Source: Balaenoptera acutorostrata
Taxonomy: Eukaryota > Chordata > Mammalia > Artiodactyla > Balaenopteridae
Reading direction: 5' to 3'
Assembly (NCBI RefSeq): GCF_949987535.1
Contig: NC_080071.1
Coordinates: 27,240,236-27,304,235, forward strand
Length of the DNA: 64,000 bases
A model generated the notes under the pieces. It was not told the DNA's origin. It worked only from the letters and a program-made list of their open reading frames with translations, and ran no database searches. The first letter of the stretch is position 1. The number at the start of each line of letters is the position of its first letter. The translations under genes and the position numbers were made by a program. Shown here piece after piece: positions 62,331-64,000 of this stretch.

Positions 62331-63495
62331 AGGTAAAGATGTGAGATTGGGAATGAATGGGTGTTTTAAGAGGAAACCAGAGAGAGAGAATGAGAAATGT
62401 ACAGAGGAGAGGACTGAACCTTTCAAAGGCTGGGATTGCAGGTTATGCTCTCAGGCAGCGGTGCTGAGATGGAGCTTAGCAAGCAGGACTTTGCTTAGGG
62501 ACCAATACTCATGGAAGCTGGAGGAGGACGCAGGTGAGGAAGAGGGAGAACTCAAGCTACAGAACAGATGCAACAAAGCCCCGGCCAGCCATTCCCACCT
62601 GGGTGCTCTGGAGCATAAAGGGCTCCTCCAAGCCTGGGGGCTGAAAATGGCTGGGCTTTTATAGCCACCCCACATTCAGTCACTGGCTGTGGTCCCCTGG
62701 GATGGGAGTGCTCTGGGGCGAGTTGGTACTCTGGAGTAGGAGAAATGCCCGGAAAGAGCCGAAAGCTGGAGGCTGTTTGCTAGGGGCACTCTCAGAAGCT
62801 GGGAAAGTCCTTCCTTGAAGGGGAATCCTTGAAGGTGGCACAGCTCTGTGTCTTCCACAGTCCATAACTCAGACCCACTTCTTCATTTGAATTTCAGGGA
62901 GCAGGCCCTCCAGGATACAGGAATACTTAGAAGAGCTTCGTTAGTAGAATAAACTACAGCTCTTGCCACTGCAGTTGGCCTTAGAACCACCACTGATATT
63001 CATCATCTCCCCCGTTCACTATAATTTCTACATTCTCCTCATCTTCAGCAACCACTTCTGCTAATCCCAGTGGCTTACTTGGTGGTATGACTCAGACCCA
63101 AGAGGCGTCTTAGTGCACTGATATTCCTTCCTGCTCCCATTGTGTAATAGTAGACCCATCTCTTCCTGATGATCAAGATGGCGACTCTTCTCCCTGCCCA
63201 AAATGCCCGGGGAGCAGCTTACATTCTATGGGAATCTTTAGTCCCCTGATAAAAGTGTGCCTCCTTTGGGAACTAGGGCCTTTAACCCAGCAGAGCCTAT
63301 AGAGTTGTGGAATAGGATGCACAGTTTTCCCCAGTGGGTCATGTTAAGTGGGGCCACTTCTGCTTTCACCCCATGGAAGGAACACCTGGGTTCCTAGACC
63401 CGTGTGTTCTTTCTCCTGGGGATGTAATAGTATATAAAGGTTTTTGATCCAATGTATATACTGCATCCTGAAGCATGGCACCCCATCATATAGAG

Positions 63496-63727
63496 CAGCA
63501 GTCACCAACCTTTTTGGCACCAAGGACCTGTGTTGTGGAAGACAATTTTTCCACTGACGGGGGGGTGAGGTGGGGTCCGAGGGGGTGTTCAGGCGGTAAT
63601 GCGAGCGATGGGGAACAGCAGATGAAGCTTCGCTCGCTCGCCCGCCGCTCACCTCCCGCTGTGCAGCCCTGTTCCTAACAGGCCACAGGCCGGTAGTGGC
63701 CTGCGACCCAGCGGTTGGGGACCCCTG
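63496..63727. mobile_element. MER1-like hAT-Charlie transposon
   Basis: Starts CAGCAGTCACCAACCTTTTT and ends GGTTGGGGACCCCTG, the inverted counterpart. The interior contains the characteristic GGCACCAAGGACC, GAAGACAATTTTTCCAC and GCTCACCTCCCGCTGTGCAG. Flanks ATATAGAG and CTATAGAG match at 7 of 8, the expected hAT duplication. The frames crossing it are repeat-derived. Confidence 0.88.
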
Positions 63728-64000
63728 CTATAGAGTATCACCTCCAAACTTGTACTCCAATTGCACCTTTAGCAGGTCAGTCAACACTCTGTCAGGCTGG
63801 CAGCTACTGAGTCCATGATATGACCAGTGGATCTCGTGGTCATGGGCCCACTCCATACCTCCTTTCCTATAAGTTAGTTCACGGCTCTGATATGATGTGA
63901 AATGGGACCCCATATGGGCAGATCATATATACTGTAAGCCCTGCAGCTAAGAAAGGCAAAACCAGACTTAGAATATATATTTTCTTAATTAAAAGCAAAC

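Larger units (their letters stand above)
60510..64000. other. Intergenic region downstream of CSRNP3
   Basis: After the inferred 3' end there are two L2-class remnants and a MER1-like element. Between 62340 and 63490 the GC content rises slightly and short frames of up to 107 aa occur on both strands, but none has recognisable domains or splice context, and I do not call a gene. Confidence 0.6.

Noticed and set aside
62341..62664. 107-aa + strand open frame in GC-richer downstream DNA
   Set aside because: No recognisable domain, no splice context, and several overlapping frames of similar length on both strands; most likely chance.
1..64000. CRISPR arrays, bacterial operons, integrons or viral genes
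   Set aside because: The window is mammalian nuclear DNA with spliced exons and interspersed repeats; the only regular direct repeats are the 82-bp minisatellite and the L1 promoter unit, and no endogenous retroviral frame was recognised.

Overview
This is a mammalian genomic window, most likely from a cetacean. It holds four copies of the tRNA-derived CHR-type SINE (head reading GGGGCTTCCCTGGTGGCGCAG on the sense strand), which is typical of whales, hippos and ruminants. No ruminant-type BovB or Bov-A repeats were noticed. There are also several L1 3' ends of one cetartiodactyl-like family and the usual ancient mammalian repeats (MIR, L2, Tigger, hAT-Charlie). A run of exactly 200 Ns shows it is a draft assembly.

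The only host gene I can support is CSRNP3 (cysteine/serine-rich nuclear protein 3) on the + strand. Three coding exons are visible: 31885-32144, 46997-47293 and 49305-50372 (the last ends at the stop codon). All have proper AG/GT borders and compatible phases. They encode about 540 residues; the exon with the true start codon was not found and is probably upstream of the window. A long AT-rich 3' UTR is inferred to run from 50373 to a polyadenylation signal near 60482. It contains an intact CHR SINE at 56852-57205.

The most striking object is a full-length L1 retrotransposon on the - strand (19430-26758), inside the intron upstream of the first visible exon. ORF1 (301 aa) and ORF2 (1272 aa) are both open, and the insert is bounded by a perfect 15-bp target-site duplication. 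Its 5' UTR carries two identical 151-bp promoter modules, each with a YY1-like motif. Its 3' side has about 1.3 kb of extra sequence with an 82-bp minisatellite and three separate poly(A) tracts, which looks like serial 3' transduction. It is probably a young and possibly competent element.

Layout: 1-31884, upstream intron with repeats, the gap, DNA transposons, two SINEs and the full-length L1; 32145-46996, second intron with L1 and L2 fragments, microsatellites and a twin-primed mini-L1; 47294-49304, third intron with a hAT element and a CpG-rich palindrome; 50373 to about 60500, 3' UTR; 60500-64000, downstream intergenic DNA with L2 remnants and a MER1-like hAT element. I found no RNA genes other than SINEs, no CRISPR array, and nothing that looks like a new multi-gene system.
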